Source: Rosa chinensis | Lineage: Eukaryota; Streptophyta; Magnoliopsida; Rosales; Rosaceae | DNA length: 64,000 nt | Assembly (NCBI RefSeq): GCF_002994745.2 | Contig: NC_037090.1 | Coordinates: forward strand, 5,143,501-5,207,500 | Reading direction: 5' to 3' | Shown: in pieces, positions 42,768 through 53,862 of the stretch | Position numbering within the stretch: position 1 is the stretch's first letter | Layout of the letters: each line of letters begins with the position of its first letter | Translations under genes and position numbers: made by a program | The notes under the pieces: generated by a model | Told to the model about the DNA's origin: nothing | Seen by the model: the letters and a program-made list of their open reading frames with translations, nothing else | The model's database searches: none

Positions 42768-45760
42768 TCACATATCTGTATGGGACTCCTCTGCGATTAC
42801 AGTCAAAGTCACCAACTCATCTTTCGCCCTCTTCACAACCACCTTCAATGGTACTCCAACTCTATCTCCCATAATTTCAGTGATCTGTCACAAATTCATC
42901 AATCATATTAACCATCATAATATATTATCATATGTACTACTAGCTAAGAGTTTGCTAACGCCGGTGAAGCTTTAGTTTCTCAGGATCCAAATCTTGAACT
43001 AAACACCACCCCCTGTATATAACAAGTTATTTTAGTATCCTTTGGCTTTAAACAATTTACTGCATTCCTTATTGTGTGTTAAACTGCTCTTGTTAGGTTA
43101 CGCAATGAGAACTTTAGATAGATGAACAGTCCTTAATACACAACTACAATGGACTCAGATAAATTCCAGCAAATATCTGTGCCATTTGCGAATATGGTAA
43201 GTCCAGTTCATACTGCCACATTCTCCCACTATAGTATTCACCCAAAGAACTTCACGACTTGATTATAATAAGGATTCAGAACTGCCATTACCTCTGTGAT
43301 GCTTGCAACAGGCTTTCCATCAAATTCGACAACAACATCACCGGGACGAAACCCAGCACGCTCAGCAGGTGACCCAGGAGTTACCTAGTTGAACAATGAT
43401 CAGCAGTTATTACACAAGTGATTCATGGCTTGTATACACTCATGATATGGGTGTACTAGTTCATTCAACCAAGTCCTAAATGATATCAAACCTAGGTATC
43501 TTTTCCTCCCGTTATTCATTAAACAACAATGAAGAAGCAAGTAGAAAACATACCATAGGTACGAGAATCCCTCTTTTTATATTTGGAAATGAACCATCTC
43601 TGTCTTTAAGCTGAGAAATTATCATATCATTTAGGTCAATCATCTTCAGTCCAAGCCAAGGCCGAACAACCCTCCTGCCAAACATGTCAATTATCTCACA
43701 TTTGTTATTAAAAAAATGATTAAAGACTAAAGATATAAACGACCTGAAGCTAATTACTCTTAAACTGAAACCAAAACGTACCCATTTTTTCTAAAGTGCT
43801 CCATTATCTTGGCGATTGAGTCAATCGGTACAGCAAAACTCAATCCATCGGCAGCAAGTACTTTCATGATATTAACACCAATAACTTCTCCATCCATATT
43901 TACTAGAGGTCCCCCAGAATTCCCCTGCACCACTCATGCAGATAAACTCAATACTATAAGAATAACCCCAAGTTTGGACAGACATCCTCCGCAATACAAA
44001 ACTATCAATAAGGATTAAGGAAATATGTGCAGAGAGGGGAGAGAGATATACCGGGTTGATTGCGCAATCTGTCTGTAAGTACTCTCTCCGCAGTCCACCA
44101 AGACCCAAATCACTACTTTTGCGGTCGACACAACTAGATTTAAAGGAAAAACACAAAATGACGGAAACACAAGGATTAGTTAAGTATTGCCCCCATTAGG
44201 ACACAAGTCACACAACACTAACTGGTATAACCCAGTCCCACAACAATTGTTTTAACCCCATGCTGACTTGCTCTACAGCAATCGTTCACAAAGTGTGAGT
44301 TCATAGATGATGAACATGTTACAATAAAAAGTCAGGGAAATTAAAGCTTCATTTAGTCATCTTTTGCCCGCATTTGTATGTGTGCTACAACTTTTATTGG
44401 ATAACAGGTAAAAGAAAAGGATCAGATCTATATTACTCACTATTAGTCTACCTTACAATGCCAGCTGTGACGGTATTCTGAAGCGAAAGTGGACAGCCAA
44501 CTGCTATCACCCAATCCCCAGGTTGGAGTTTGCTTGAGGTGCCCAACTTTGCTGTTGGAAGGGGGGTTTTAGAATTGATCTTCACAATAGCAACATCAGA
44601 TTGTAGATCTGCATTCACCACAGTACCCTCAAATGTCCGACCATCTTGCAAAGTTACACCAACCTGTAACAAGTATGCCAAAGATTAATAACGATTATGA
44701 TCTATTCCCAAATGCCTCGTTTTAGAAACACATTTACAGCATACTCAATAATGTACTAATACAGAATTTAAAAAAACCTGTTTTCCGATATACACTTGGG
44801 AACACCAGAACCATCTATGTGATGAATTGAAATTGCAAATGAAATGAGTAGGGGATTAGAGTCCATGTAGTGTCTGACCTTCCCCTTTGATGAAGCTCTC
44901 AGCCCGTGAAAATCAACCACAGCATGAGCACATGTTAGGATCGTGCCATCCTCATCGATTATAGTTCCAGAGCCTATACCCTTTCCAACACCAACCCCAT
45001 ATATACCTACAAGACACAAAAAGTAGACAAGCCGCCACCACTATCAATTACCCGATAACACAACTACATCGAAAACAAAAAATGCTAAAACTATGAAAAA
45101 GAACACTGAAAATGTAGAATTACCCTGTTGAAGAGATATATTGACAACAGCAGGACCGACCTTCGCAGCGGCCTTTGCAATTGTATCTTTGCCCAAACAT
45201 CCACAGCATGGCTTTGGGCTCTCTGGAGCTACGGAGAAACCAGATACATCCGATGAAGGACCCGAACCATGTGCAACAGAAAATAATGGTACAACTCCTA
45301 CAATTCAAACGCACACAAACACAATAAACAAAAACAAGAAACAACACCTAGTACATTCTATAATGTAATGAGGTAGTGAATAACAAGGAACGAACCAAAT
45401 GGCCAGTTTTGCCTCGGCAGTGATAACGATTCACGCCATGGTGCAGGAATTGACACCGAGAATGACGAATCTACAATTTCAGTTTCAACACAATGAGTCA
45501 ATTGAAAATGGGCATTGTTTTCGACCCAAATCACAATCAAAATTTCTTAATTCATTTCTTATTAATGGGTTACATAATAAGCAAAAACAAACCAAAAGTT
45601 GATTCTTTTCTTTAGTTTCCCGGTACCGCAAAACAAAAATCAAAATGAAATTTAAGGTAAAACGAGAGCTCTCACTGAAATTCTCGTCCCCTTTGGCATA
45701 CAAAAAAGCCGAACCAACGGCAGCAATGGCCAGAATCCGATGTCGATTCCGGTTTACCAT
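42768..45760 (-). CDS. DEGP14: putative protease Do-like 14 (DEG/HtrA serine protease)
   Basis: Trypsin-fold serine protease with a C-terminal PDZ domain, similar to Arabidopsis DEG14. The family's location is likely organellar but unproven. Exons in transcription order: 45760-45676, 45470-45396, 45297-45124, 45006-44879, 44663-44452, 44133-44052, 43924-43782, 43674-43554, 43384-43292, 42884-42768; 409 aa. The catalytic triad is complete: His139 in TCAHAV, Asp177 in [10 protein letters not shown], Ser255 in NPGNSGGPL. The PDZ lies in roughly residues 335-400 ([20 protein letters not shown]). The N-terminus has a hydrophobic stretch ([14 protein letters not shown]) after basic residues. The frame stays open upstream to 45859, so a longer N-terminus is possible. 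I chose the ATG at 45760 because it matches the family start. All phases agree. Confidence 0.93.
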
Positions 45761-46238
45761 CAAAACATTCCTCTGAGTATCCACAAAATATGTACAAATC
45801 AAACCGCATACTAAACATTCCAAACAAAATAGACCAAAAAATGTAACCAAATTGAGCAAACCATACCAGAAAATGACTCATTTGGTAGAGCTCAAACACA
45901 AGTTCCTGGATCTTGGTCCTCAAAAACACACAAAACCCAAGCTAAACCCTTTTTTCTTCTAGATGAGAATGGAGCTCTTTATCTCCAGAATCTCCCTATT
46001 CAATTCTTAAACCAATATGGGCTTGTCAGTTTTGATTTAATTTAATTAGCCCAAAGCCCAATAGGCCCAACAACGATATTGAAATTGAACGTGAACAAAC
46101 TGGGATAAACGAAATAACAGACTTTTCCATTTATGAACCAACCGACTACACACACCATTTTTTTTTCACTGAACATAAACCGAAACAGACACCTAGATAA
46201 CTACTACCACCACACTATCTCTAAAAACTACACGTCGT
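45761..46238. other. DEG14 promoter region and H2A.W 3' flank
   Basis: Minus-strand promoter of DEG14 on the left, and the 3' untranslated region and terminator of the histone gene on the right. Contains AATAGGCCCAACA near 46060, a telo-box-like GGCCCA context often seen near plant promoters. Nothing else. Confidence 0.4.
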
Positions 46239-46777
46239 TTAAGCAGCCTTCTTGGGAGATTTGGGTGACTTGGTCGCCTTATCAGAGGCCTCAGAGCCTG
46301 AGGTCTTCTTGGGAAGCAAGACCGGGTTAATGTTCGGAAGCACTCCGCCGCTGGCGATGGTCACTCCGGCCAAAAGCTTCCCCAGCTCCTCGTCGTTCCT
46401 CACCGCCAATTGCACGTGCCTCGGGTTGATCCGAGTCTTCTTGTTGTCACGTGCCGCGTTCCCGGCCAGCTCCAGCACCTGAAATTACCAAAAAGGACAT
46501 GACCGATTAAAAAAAATTGAACACACGATGGGATTGAAGCTCACAGAGTTGGATCTGAGAGTGGATCCATTACCTCAGCGGCGAGGTATTCGAGCACGGC
46601 GGCGAGGTAGATCGGGGCGCCGGACCCGGTTCGCTGGGCGTAGCGGCCCTTTTTCAAGAACCGGGCGATACGGCCGACGGGGAATTGGAGGCCGGCCTTG
46701 ACGGACTTGGAGACCGACTTCTTGCGGTCGCCGCCCTTTCGTCCTCCGGCGCCTCTGGTGACCTTTGCGGATTCCAT
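46239..46777 (-). CDS. H2A.W: histone H2A.W variant
   Basis: Core histone H2A of the plant H2A.W class, found in heterochromatin. Exon 1 46574-46777 and exon 2 46239-46478 encode 147 aa. The histone fold is complete: [76 protein letters not shown]. The C-terminal tail ends [10 protein letters not shown], containing the SPKK-type motif that defines H2A.W. The SQ motif of H2A.X is absent. The single intron lies between Glu68 and Val69, as in other plant H2A genes. A TATA box and repeated upstream motifs lie just 5'. Confidence 0.95.
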
Positions 46778-46885
46778 CTCTGAAAAATTAGGGTTTGGAA
46801 AAAGGGTTTGAATCGGAGGGAAGAAGAAAACTTTGATTTGTGAGCGGTGAGATTTGAATTTGGGAAATGAGGGGAATTTGGGAGG

Positions 46886-46894
46886 TATTTATAG
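46886..46894 (-). promoter_or_regulatory. TATA box of the H2A.W gene
   Basis: CTATAAATA on the minus strand, 109 bp upstream of the H2A.W ATG in a short AT-rich pocket of otherwise GC-rich DNA. Spacing fits a plant core promoter with a leader of about 75-80 nt. Confidence 0.7.
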
Positions 46895-46903
46895 GAGGTG
46901 AGC

Positions 46904-47125
46904 GACGTTGGCGATCCGTGTGGTTTTGGTTTTAGCCAATGACAGGGTTTTGAGTGAAAGGGAGTGGGTGGTTGAGATTTGAGATTGGAGTCGGAATCGA
47001 CGGCTGTTAGAGGAGACACGCTGGCGATCTGCGGCTTTTCGGTTTTGGCTTTTGGCTTTTGGTGGAAAATTGGGGTCCAGAGATTGCCACGCTGGCGATC
47101 CGTGGGGGTGTGAGTTTTAGCCAAT
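46904..47125 (-). promoter_or_regulatory. three repeats resembling the histone Oct motif, two with CCAAT boxes
   Basis: GACGTTGGCGATCCGTGT at 46904-46921, CACGCTGGCGATCTGCGG at 47017-47034 and CACGCTGGCGATCCGTGGG at 47088-47106. On the gene strand they read CACGGATCGCCA, one base from the plant histone octamer CGCGGATC. CCAAT follows copies 1 (46936-46940) and 3 (47121-47125) at nearly equal distance. Such motifs drive S-phase expression of plant core histone genes; the role here is inferred. Confidence 0.65.
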
Positions 47126-47130
47126 GGGAG

Positions 47131-47924
47131 ATGACATACATCTAAGGCTTTTCACCGATAATATTAGATCATTATCAATTTACCTGCACTATATGGCACT
47201 AATGTATCTGTGATTTTGTATAACTCAAAGTGATGAAGGTTGAAATTATCATATTCTGGACACCAAACAAATTATATAAGGAATCAATTCAATCGATTAT
47301 GGAAAAATACGTGTATCAATTTACTCTTACGAGCTACAATCTCAAAATATCGTTATGTTCTTCATCCAAACAAAGCATCATAACAAGGTATATCACCAAA
47401 AGAAGAAATGGATCGTAGATGCATATAAAAAAAACACCTTAAACTAATACAGACAATGCAGGATCTGAAAAATTGAGATATGCTTAAATATGCTCCTTAC
47501 TTAATGAAAGCTGATCTCATAATTGTGTAAGTCATTACGACCCACATAAAGGATTATGATATAACCTCAAGAGAGGGAAGCCATGGCGAAAGACGACCTT
47601 GCTTCAAGGCTACGAGAGAGATGGAAGAAACGCCGATAGAGGCCAAAATCCCACCACGAGTCGTCATCGGTGAAAACATAAAACCCAAAATTTCAAACCT
47701 TTTACATTGAACGCTTGAGAACCGTTCAACGTATTTATAGCACTTCTCAATTGAGTATCAGTGCATTACTTGGTCAATTTTCACCCATCCTCAAAAAGGT
47801 AGATTTGCATTTATTTTCTCATTCATATTCTTTCACTTTTTTACAATGTTACTTTTTATAAACAAAATAGTCGAAGTAGCCCTTATCTTTTATCATGTAT
47901 GCCAATTTATCCCTCGACTTATGG
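47131..47924. other. AT-rich spacer beyond the H2A.W promoter
   Basis: A short GC-richer stretch with ATGGCGAAAGACGACC at 47583 looks like a tiny ORF or degraded gene piece, but there is no recognisable protein. Nothing else supported. Confidence 0.35.
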
Positions 47925-48978
47925 GTGAGGCTAGCTATTGTCAACCTACCATTTTCTTTATTCACCTTATAAATATTTGAATTATTGAAAGACTATGCTA
48001 CCCATATTCAAAATAACTAATAAATACACTAATTTTGTAAAATTCAAATCTATAAGGAAAACTAAATACATAACTAATTAATTAAATACAAAATTACTTA
48101 ATTTTTCATCAAATAAAATTAATCTTCATCTTCTCCACCCAAATTTGAATTCATTATTATTTATTTATCTTTTTGTTGCCTCCTCACCGTTAATTCGTTA
48201 TTCAATTGACAAAACTATTAATGACACGTTTATTTACTTGGAATATAAAATAATCATGAATCGGAGACAAGTGGAATGAGAGAATAAAAGAATCGGTATT
48301 GATTCAAGAGGATTGATTCCTAAACTCTTCTCCCCATTTCGTAATCAAATTCCTGAGTATTCAGGAATCGATTCTTGATAAGGAGGTGGGACCTAGCCTA
48401 CACCTATTCTGATTCCTTTATGTGTTACTAAAATCATAAATTCTTTTACCCGAAATCATTCTGATTCCTTTATGTGTATGTGTTAGTAAACACGAGAATA
48501 TTTTTATCCCGTAATCATTCTCTCTCATTCCAAGTAAGTAAATGTGCCCTTAATGTTAACTTCATTAAAATCTTTGCAATACCGTTTATGAACACCGAAG
48601 GTAGAAATTTAAAACTTAAAAAAAAAAAATTCAATTTTTTCTTCATTGTTCATAGTTGTTAACTTACTAATTTTTTGATATCAATTAAAATAGACGAACA
48701 TTGAAACTGAATGTTAAAATAAAAAATAAAAAGTAAAAAAAGTAAATCAAATTATGATTTTATTAGGAAACTTTAATATATTTTATTTTTTAAATGATAT
48801 AAATTAAATGAGAGATTTTTGTTAAACAAATTTTTTTTTAATTGGATATGTTATATAAGGAAATTCCTGGAAAGATAAATGAGTTAGATAAGTAAATTTA
48901 ATAATTGAAATTAAAATGTAATGTGTAATGAACAAGTAGAGTGAACAAAGAAAATGACAGGGTGACAATAGCCACACC
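47925..48978. mobile_element. TIR element of about 1.05 kb, host of a nested MITE
   Basis: Inverted ends: GGTGAGGCTAGCTATTGTCA on the left, and the reverse complement of the right end starts GGTGTGGCTATTGTCACCCT. Both continue CATTTTCTTT.TTCAC. The interior is very AT-rich and non-coding. I could not fix a target duplication; the flanks share a separate imperfect direct repeat (CCAATTTATCCC / CCAATTTACCCC). A second element lies inside at 48223-48549. Confidence 0.65.
48223..48549. mobile_element. nested MITE
   Basis: Ends are inverted: ACACGTTTATTTACTTGGAAT on the left, and the reverse complement of the right is GCACATTTACTTACTTGGAAT. The interior has paired GATTCC.TTTATGTG / AATCGATTC motifs. 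TTAAT occurs at both borders and may be the target site, so a Harbinger- or hAT-like origin is possible. Confidence 0.6.
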
Positions 48979-49217
48979 TATTATTTTATACCAATTTACC
49001 CCCTGTCGTCAATTTGCTGTTATTTTTGTTAATTTTGGATATTGTGAACCTTAACTATTATGCTCAGCATGTCAATATATTTTTTAATTTTTACCACAAA
49101 CATGTTATTTGAAGTTTTGAAAAAGTTTTTTAGATCTACACTATGACAATCACAAAAACTATTTTGTTAAGATTGAATCTATAAAATTACCCTTCCATGC
49201 TAGACATATAATGTGAA

Positions 49218-49603
49218 GAGCTAATTTTATTTTACCTCCCTAACATTTACATGTTAAATCAGTTGTGGCCCTGCACTTTTAATTTCATCACATGTATCCC
49301 TATGCTTTCCAATTTAATCAATCATGTCTAATAATTCATTTTTTTGCCAAGTATTTTGTAAATTGAAAATGTGGCTCTAATGGGGTCCCTTGTATGATGA
49401 CGATTCAATAATGTGGCATGCAAAATTATATCGTATGTGACTACAATTTCAAAATACATCACACAATATTTGGCAAAAAAGCTAAGGTTTAGACAATATT
49501 GATTGAAATTGGTACGTACAGGGGCACGCGTGATGCAATTAAAAGTGCAAGGGCACAGATGATTTAAGGTGTAAAGATCAGGGAGGTAAAATGAAATTTG
49601 CCC
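49218..49603. mobile_element. Mutator-type MITE with 9-bp target duplication
   Basis: 386 bp. TIRs of about 70 bp include ATTTTATTTTACCTCCCTAA on the left mirrored by GGGAGGTAAAATGAAATT on the right, and TGCACTTTTAATTTCATCAC mirrored by TGATGCAATTAAAAGTGCA. The 9-bp repeat TAATGTGAA flanks it exactly (49209-49217, 49604-49612). A 108-codon minus-strand ORF across it is not a gene. Confidence 0.87.
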
Positions 49604-49612
49604 TAATGTGAA

Positions 49613-50075
49613 TTCAATGAAAATTTGGATGAAAATAAGAAATTGTGAAGACAAATTGACTATATGGAATAAATTGGCAAAAAAAATAGAAAAATTTGGG
49701 TGCAGCTAAACAAACTAAAATTTCAGAGTCACGGGACAATTCGAGTATATCATAATGCCATCCCAACTCATATGCTTATTATGAAATCGAGTTTTGGTTT
49801 AAATCCTAAGCTAAATAGGGAACTTAACATTAATTGGACAACTTCAAACAGCCAAATATTAAGCTAAAATTTCTGAAGCTTGATGATATCCATCCAAACA
49901 TGGATTCTTAAATTTTGTAAATGTATCTGTAATCACAAGTGCGGAAACCAATACGGCAAATATGGTAATGATATTTGCTTCAGTCATTACACCAAGAATT
50001 GCCTTGATTCATGGCAATGTAATTTAATAGAGTGACCATATATAATCTCTCTCATATACAAGTATGTGAAAGTAC
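49613..50075. other. spacer 3' of the small coiled-coil gene
   Basis: AT-rich; presumably includes the 3' untranslated region of the minus-strand gene that follows. Confidence 0.35.
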
Positions 50076-50435
50076 CTATAAATTAAGTAGCTGATCACCT
50101 GGGAAAGAGCTGATGACGCTCAACTGCATCCTCCTCAACTGAGCAGCAAAGTCCACGGCCTCATTCGCAGCAGCTCGAGCACCGGCCAAGGCCTCCTCGA
50201 GCTCCTTGTTCGTCAAGTAAAACGTGCACATTTGACTCAACACACGGTCATGTCTTTCTTGAAACTTGGCCGCTCTTTCTTCGGCTTGCTCTAACGCTTC
50301 GGTGATGATCCTCAGTTTCTCAGTCATGACTTGTTGCCTGCGCCACTTCTTCACAGTCGGCACGAAGAAGATGAGTGAGGTAGAGAGGCCGATGACGGTG
50401 AAAACCACATGGCTATAATCCATGGAGTTCTTCAT
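50076..50435 (-). CDS. small membrane-anchored coiled-coil protein, unknown function
   Basis: Single-exon 119-aa ORF. Residues about 9-28 (VVFTVIGLSTSLIFFVPTVK) form one hydrophobic helix. They are followed by a basic patch (KKWRRQQ) and a long charged, alanine/glutamate/leucine-rich stretch (about 37-108: TEALEQAEERAAKFQERHD, LEEALAGARAAANEA) that should form a coiled coil. The protein would sit in a membrane with the coil on one side. I believe similar proteins of unknown function exist in other plants, but I cannot name a family. Start: the ATG giving MKNSMDYS. No intron. Confidence 0.75.
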   Translation of the reverse strand: MKNSMDYSHVVFTVIGLSTSLIFFVPTVKKWRRQQVMTEKLRIITEALEQAEERAAKFQERHDRVLSQMCTFYLTNKELEEALAGARAAANEAVDFAAQLRRMQLSVISSFPGDQLLNL

Positions 50436-50695
50436 GACATCCGGTTTTTTTTTTTTTTTTTGAATAGTATGACATCCGGTTTAGTTTGGTGGAGATGAGA
50501 TATAAAATGAGAGCAAGATGCTTCCTTTATGGAAGGAGGTTCAATTCTTTTGGATTACTCATGTGGGTTTGCCATATTAACTAGTAAAGGCATATTCTTT
50601 GCGTTTCTCTTTTGTTTGGTAGACTCCATTTCAATCACGTTAGCGTGTGGAAAATCTGGTGAAGCCAAAATAAAATGGAAAATAAGGAAAAAAAA

Positions 50696-50766
50696 TGCGC
50701 ATCCAGGGAATCGAACCCTGGTCAGTACCGTGGGAGGGTACTATGATACCACTACACCAGATGCGC
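50696..50766 (-). tRNA. tRNA-Gly (CCC)
   Basis: On the minus strand the 71-nt sequence folds as a tRNA. The acceptor stem pairs GCGCATC with GATGCGC, A is the discriminator, box A is TGGTGTAGTGG and box B is GGTTCGATTCC. The anticodon arm is AGTACC-CTCCCAC-GGTACT with anticodon CCC, and CAGGG/CCCTG form the T stem. No intron, and CCA is not encoded, as normal for plants. Confidence 0.95.
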
Positions 50767-51567
50767 TTGATACTTCGAGATGAAGAAAATATCTATAACT
50801 ATAATAAGTCCTCCCCCCCCTTATATTTGTGTTTTTGTTTTTCATGTGTTGAGAATTTCCTTCATTTTTGTTGGAATAATAATATGCCTATGAAGGCTCA
50901 GATCATCTCTGATTTAAGTAGGAGATTTTCAATCAATTTGATCGGAACCGCACCCCCAAAACTATATCTTGGCTCCCTTTTCTACTGGTCGAAAATTTCT
51001 CTTAATTACTAGAATAATTGCTACTGAGCTATATTAAAGGTCTTGGCCATGAATTTACAAGGCAAGGAATGATATTAAGTGGCACATAATCTTTTGAGAA
51101 AGCAGGGTCCAGCCTGCTCGGCTTTTGGCCCAAAACGAGTTCGACCTGGACTAGACCAAACAAGTTCTTGGTGCTGCGTCTGCAGCTCCTGCATGCGGAG
51201 GCGTTTGCATTTAATTATTAGATATGAATCAAAGATATGATACCATACTTCACATGCATCATTTCTTCAATTGCTTGTCAATAATTATTTGATGTTATAG
51301 AACTAGATTCAATCTTATAGAAAGATGAATTCCGTCCAGAACTTGCATATGGAAAGAAAATGTACTTATCATGCACAACAATTGATAAGCAAATTTCACA
51401 CTTGGACGGTGGAAATTTGGATGGAAAACATGAGAACTTTTCTTAACAAATAACAAACAGACATACATCATACTGTACATAAAGACTAACAGTAAACTGT
51501 ACAACTCCAAGCCTACATTCATTTCTTCAAGAAAGTCCTCTCAGCTGGTGCAACTCTCATTCATGAA
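50767..51567. other. spacer between tRNA-Gly and the F-box gene
   Basis: AT-rich spacer and 3' flank of the F-box gene. The rest shows no supported feature. Confidence 0.4.
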
Positions 51568-53027
51568 TTATGGGTCCAAAACCATTATCTCTGCACGCTT
51601 AAACAGAAGTAAATCTTTTACTAGCTTCAAAAAACCATCGACAGAAGCAGGTTGAACAGTCATTCTCTCAAGCACAGGTGAACTTAGAAGCAGAGATTCG
51701 ATGAAATCTAGTTGAGCTTTTACACCAGAGATCTTGGTTATTTCCACAAACCGCAGTTGAGTGTATGCACAGTTGTAGTTGTCATATAAACAAGATCCCA
51801 CTTCTCCCACAGCAGCGTGATCCTTTTCAGGGTCCACCTACAAGAGCTCTGTAGCATCAAAATCTGGAAGTTTTGACAACATATATAGCTGTCAAAACTA
51901 ATTAAAATATTTTATGGTAGAAATTCTTAACTCGGCATAAAAAACTAACCAAAATTTTCGGTTCTTTTAGAGCAGGAGAGCCTCTCAGAAGGCATAAGAC
52001 AGTTGAAATTTCATCCGGATTGTCAAAGCTCATGTCTAAAGAAAGAAAATTGAGATATTGGCACGGTTTAGGGAGCTTCTCTGGCAAGGCACCAATAGAC
52101 AAGTACTGGAGCAGAATGTAAGCAGCAAATTAACAACATATCAATGAATATGGTCAAATTCCTATGGCAATGTCAATGATCACTAAATCACTTATGAAAC
52201 TTCCCAGTCAAAATCATTACTTTTAGAAAGTTCCTCTTTATTGTGAGCCTTCGAATATGAGGCAGCTGGTGATCAAAAAACTTAAGCAAATTCCCAAAAC
52301 TAGTACAATTCCCTCTTTGATCAACAATGACCTGCAAATCAAAGGAAGCATCCACAAGATTTGAGGAACCCACGAGGTTAAAATCTTCAAAGGCCCCTAT
52401 TATGTAAATAAACCAGAGCTTGGGTGCATCAATCTTGAGATTGGTGAAACCATCACATCTTTGCAATTTCAATATCTCAAGCACAGGACTGCAACCAATC
52501 AAGTTGTCAAACACATGTTGGGCCAAAGTAACAGACCAAAGATCAAGGCTCTTCAAGCTGCCAAAGCCTTTGAATGTGGAAGGAGGGTTTAGCAAACACC
52601 TGTATAACTCTAAATAAACGATATCTTGAAAAGAAAACAAACATGACGGAATGTTGTAGATGTCCCCTTCAAAATTGTCAAGTATCATCTGTTCGACGAC
52701 AGGGTTTCTGGATAGGTGAAAAATCCATCGATCTATATCCCTAGTGGCTAGCTTACCATTGAAAGAAAGCTCGAACCTGTGTATGGGACCTTTATGGAGT
52801 AAGAGTACATGATCAACAATATTCGCAAAGCTGTAGGTTGGATGACTTTGAGTCGAAACACAGTTATTATGAAACAATAGAGTTTGAAGCATTTCCGATT
52901 TGTACCTCCACTTTCTGGATAAAACACTTGTCCTTACAGCCTCCTTAAGCGGCAAACGTTCCAAAATCTTTTCTGTAACATCATCTGGTAAACTGCTAAG
53001 TCTATCCAACTCCATTTTCAGTCCCAT
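51568..53027 (-). CDS. F-box/FBD/LRR-repeat protein (At1g13570-like)
   Basis: Likely substrate receptor of an SCF ubiquitin ligase; target unknown. Exons in transcription order: 53027-52221, 52105-51950, 51837-51568, all joined in phase 0; 410 aa. The F-box lies near the N-terminus (LSSLPDDVTEKILERLPLKE then AVRTSVLSRKWR). Leucine-rich repeats follow (VYLELYRCLLNPPSTFKGF, LKSLDLWSVTLAQHVFDNLI, PVLEILKLQRCDGFTNLKID). The C-terminal part is FBD-like (CAYTQLRFVEITKISGVKAQ, LLLSSPVLERMTVQP). Start: I prefer the ATG giving MGLKMELDRL; the next ATG five codons later also fits. The frame is open further upstream to 53102 without similarity. Exon 3 begins after TTGTAG. Confidence 0.88.
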
Positions 53028-53862
53028 GCTGGCACACGTTAACTTGATCACTGCAAAGGAGGAACGGATATATATATATTTTGGGAAAAAGCACTCGAAC
53101 ATGAGGTAGCTAGCTAGGAATTATTCTGAAGATAGTGCTTGATATATATCAAAGGAATTAGAAAATACCCAAGTGAGGACCCGGATCCCTTTGCAGAGCT
53201 TCGTCTAGATCTGGTTATGTTCGGGAGTCTTACTTTACTTGTGACTGTTCTTGTTCTCCTGTGTTGACAGTGTTGTAACCTTGTACCTTGGTTTTGGATA
53301 AAGGTCGTGTAGTCAGTCAACTATTTTTTGTTTTGTTTTTGCAATCAGTCCTCAAAGGCTTTATAGGCTCAGAGACTGATCCGTGTCGGGAGATCTTGTT
53401 AGAATGCTTCCTCCCCCCTGGCCACCAAGAATATATTAGGATTTAACTCCAATAAGCGTCGGCGGGATCCGGGTTCGAGTGTAGGGGTTCCACACCTGGA
53501 AGCTTTTACCAACTTGACCACCTATGGTAGTTGTATAGTCAGTAAACTATGATTACTCATGTCTCAACATAGAAGATTTCACTTTTGAGAGTGAAATAGA
53601 CGGTTGTAGTTTTTCTAACTAATGAAGATTACATTTTACCAATTTGTAAAATATGTTGTGAAGTTGCTTCGCTTATTCTTTACTAAACACTAAAAGCTGC
53701 CTAAAACTATTGATTAAGCAGCTAATTTGATAGACACATTAGGGCCTAAATAACCATAAGATGGGAAACTTTGATGTGAATAATTGCTTATCGAATCATA
53801 CAGGATCCGTTATGTATTTTGTCGAAAGCTACTATATACTCTACATGCTAATTACAGACATT
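53028..53862. other. spacer between the F-box and RecQ-SIM genes
   Basis: Contains GGATCCGGGTTCGAGTGT near 53467, which resembles an RNA polymerase III box B and could belong to a SINE remnant, though no box A or ends were found. The right part is the 3' flank of the RecQ-SIM exons. Confidence 0.35.

Noticed and set aside
49328..49654. 108-codon minus-strand ORF
   Set aside because: It spans most of a MITE with defined ends and target duplication. Not a gene.
53460..53500. tRNA-like box B sequence
   Set aside because: No matching box A, cloverleaf or SINE ends nearby. Kept only as a remark in the spacer.
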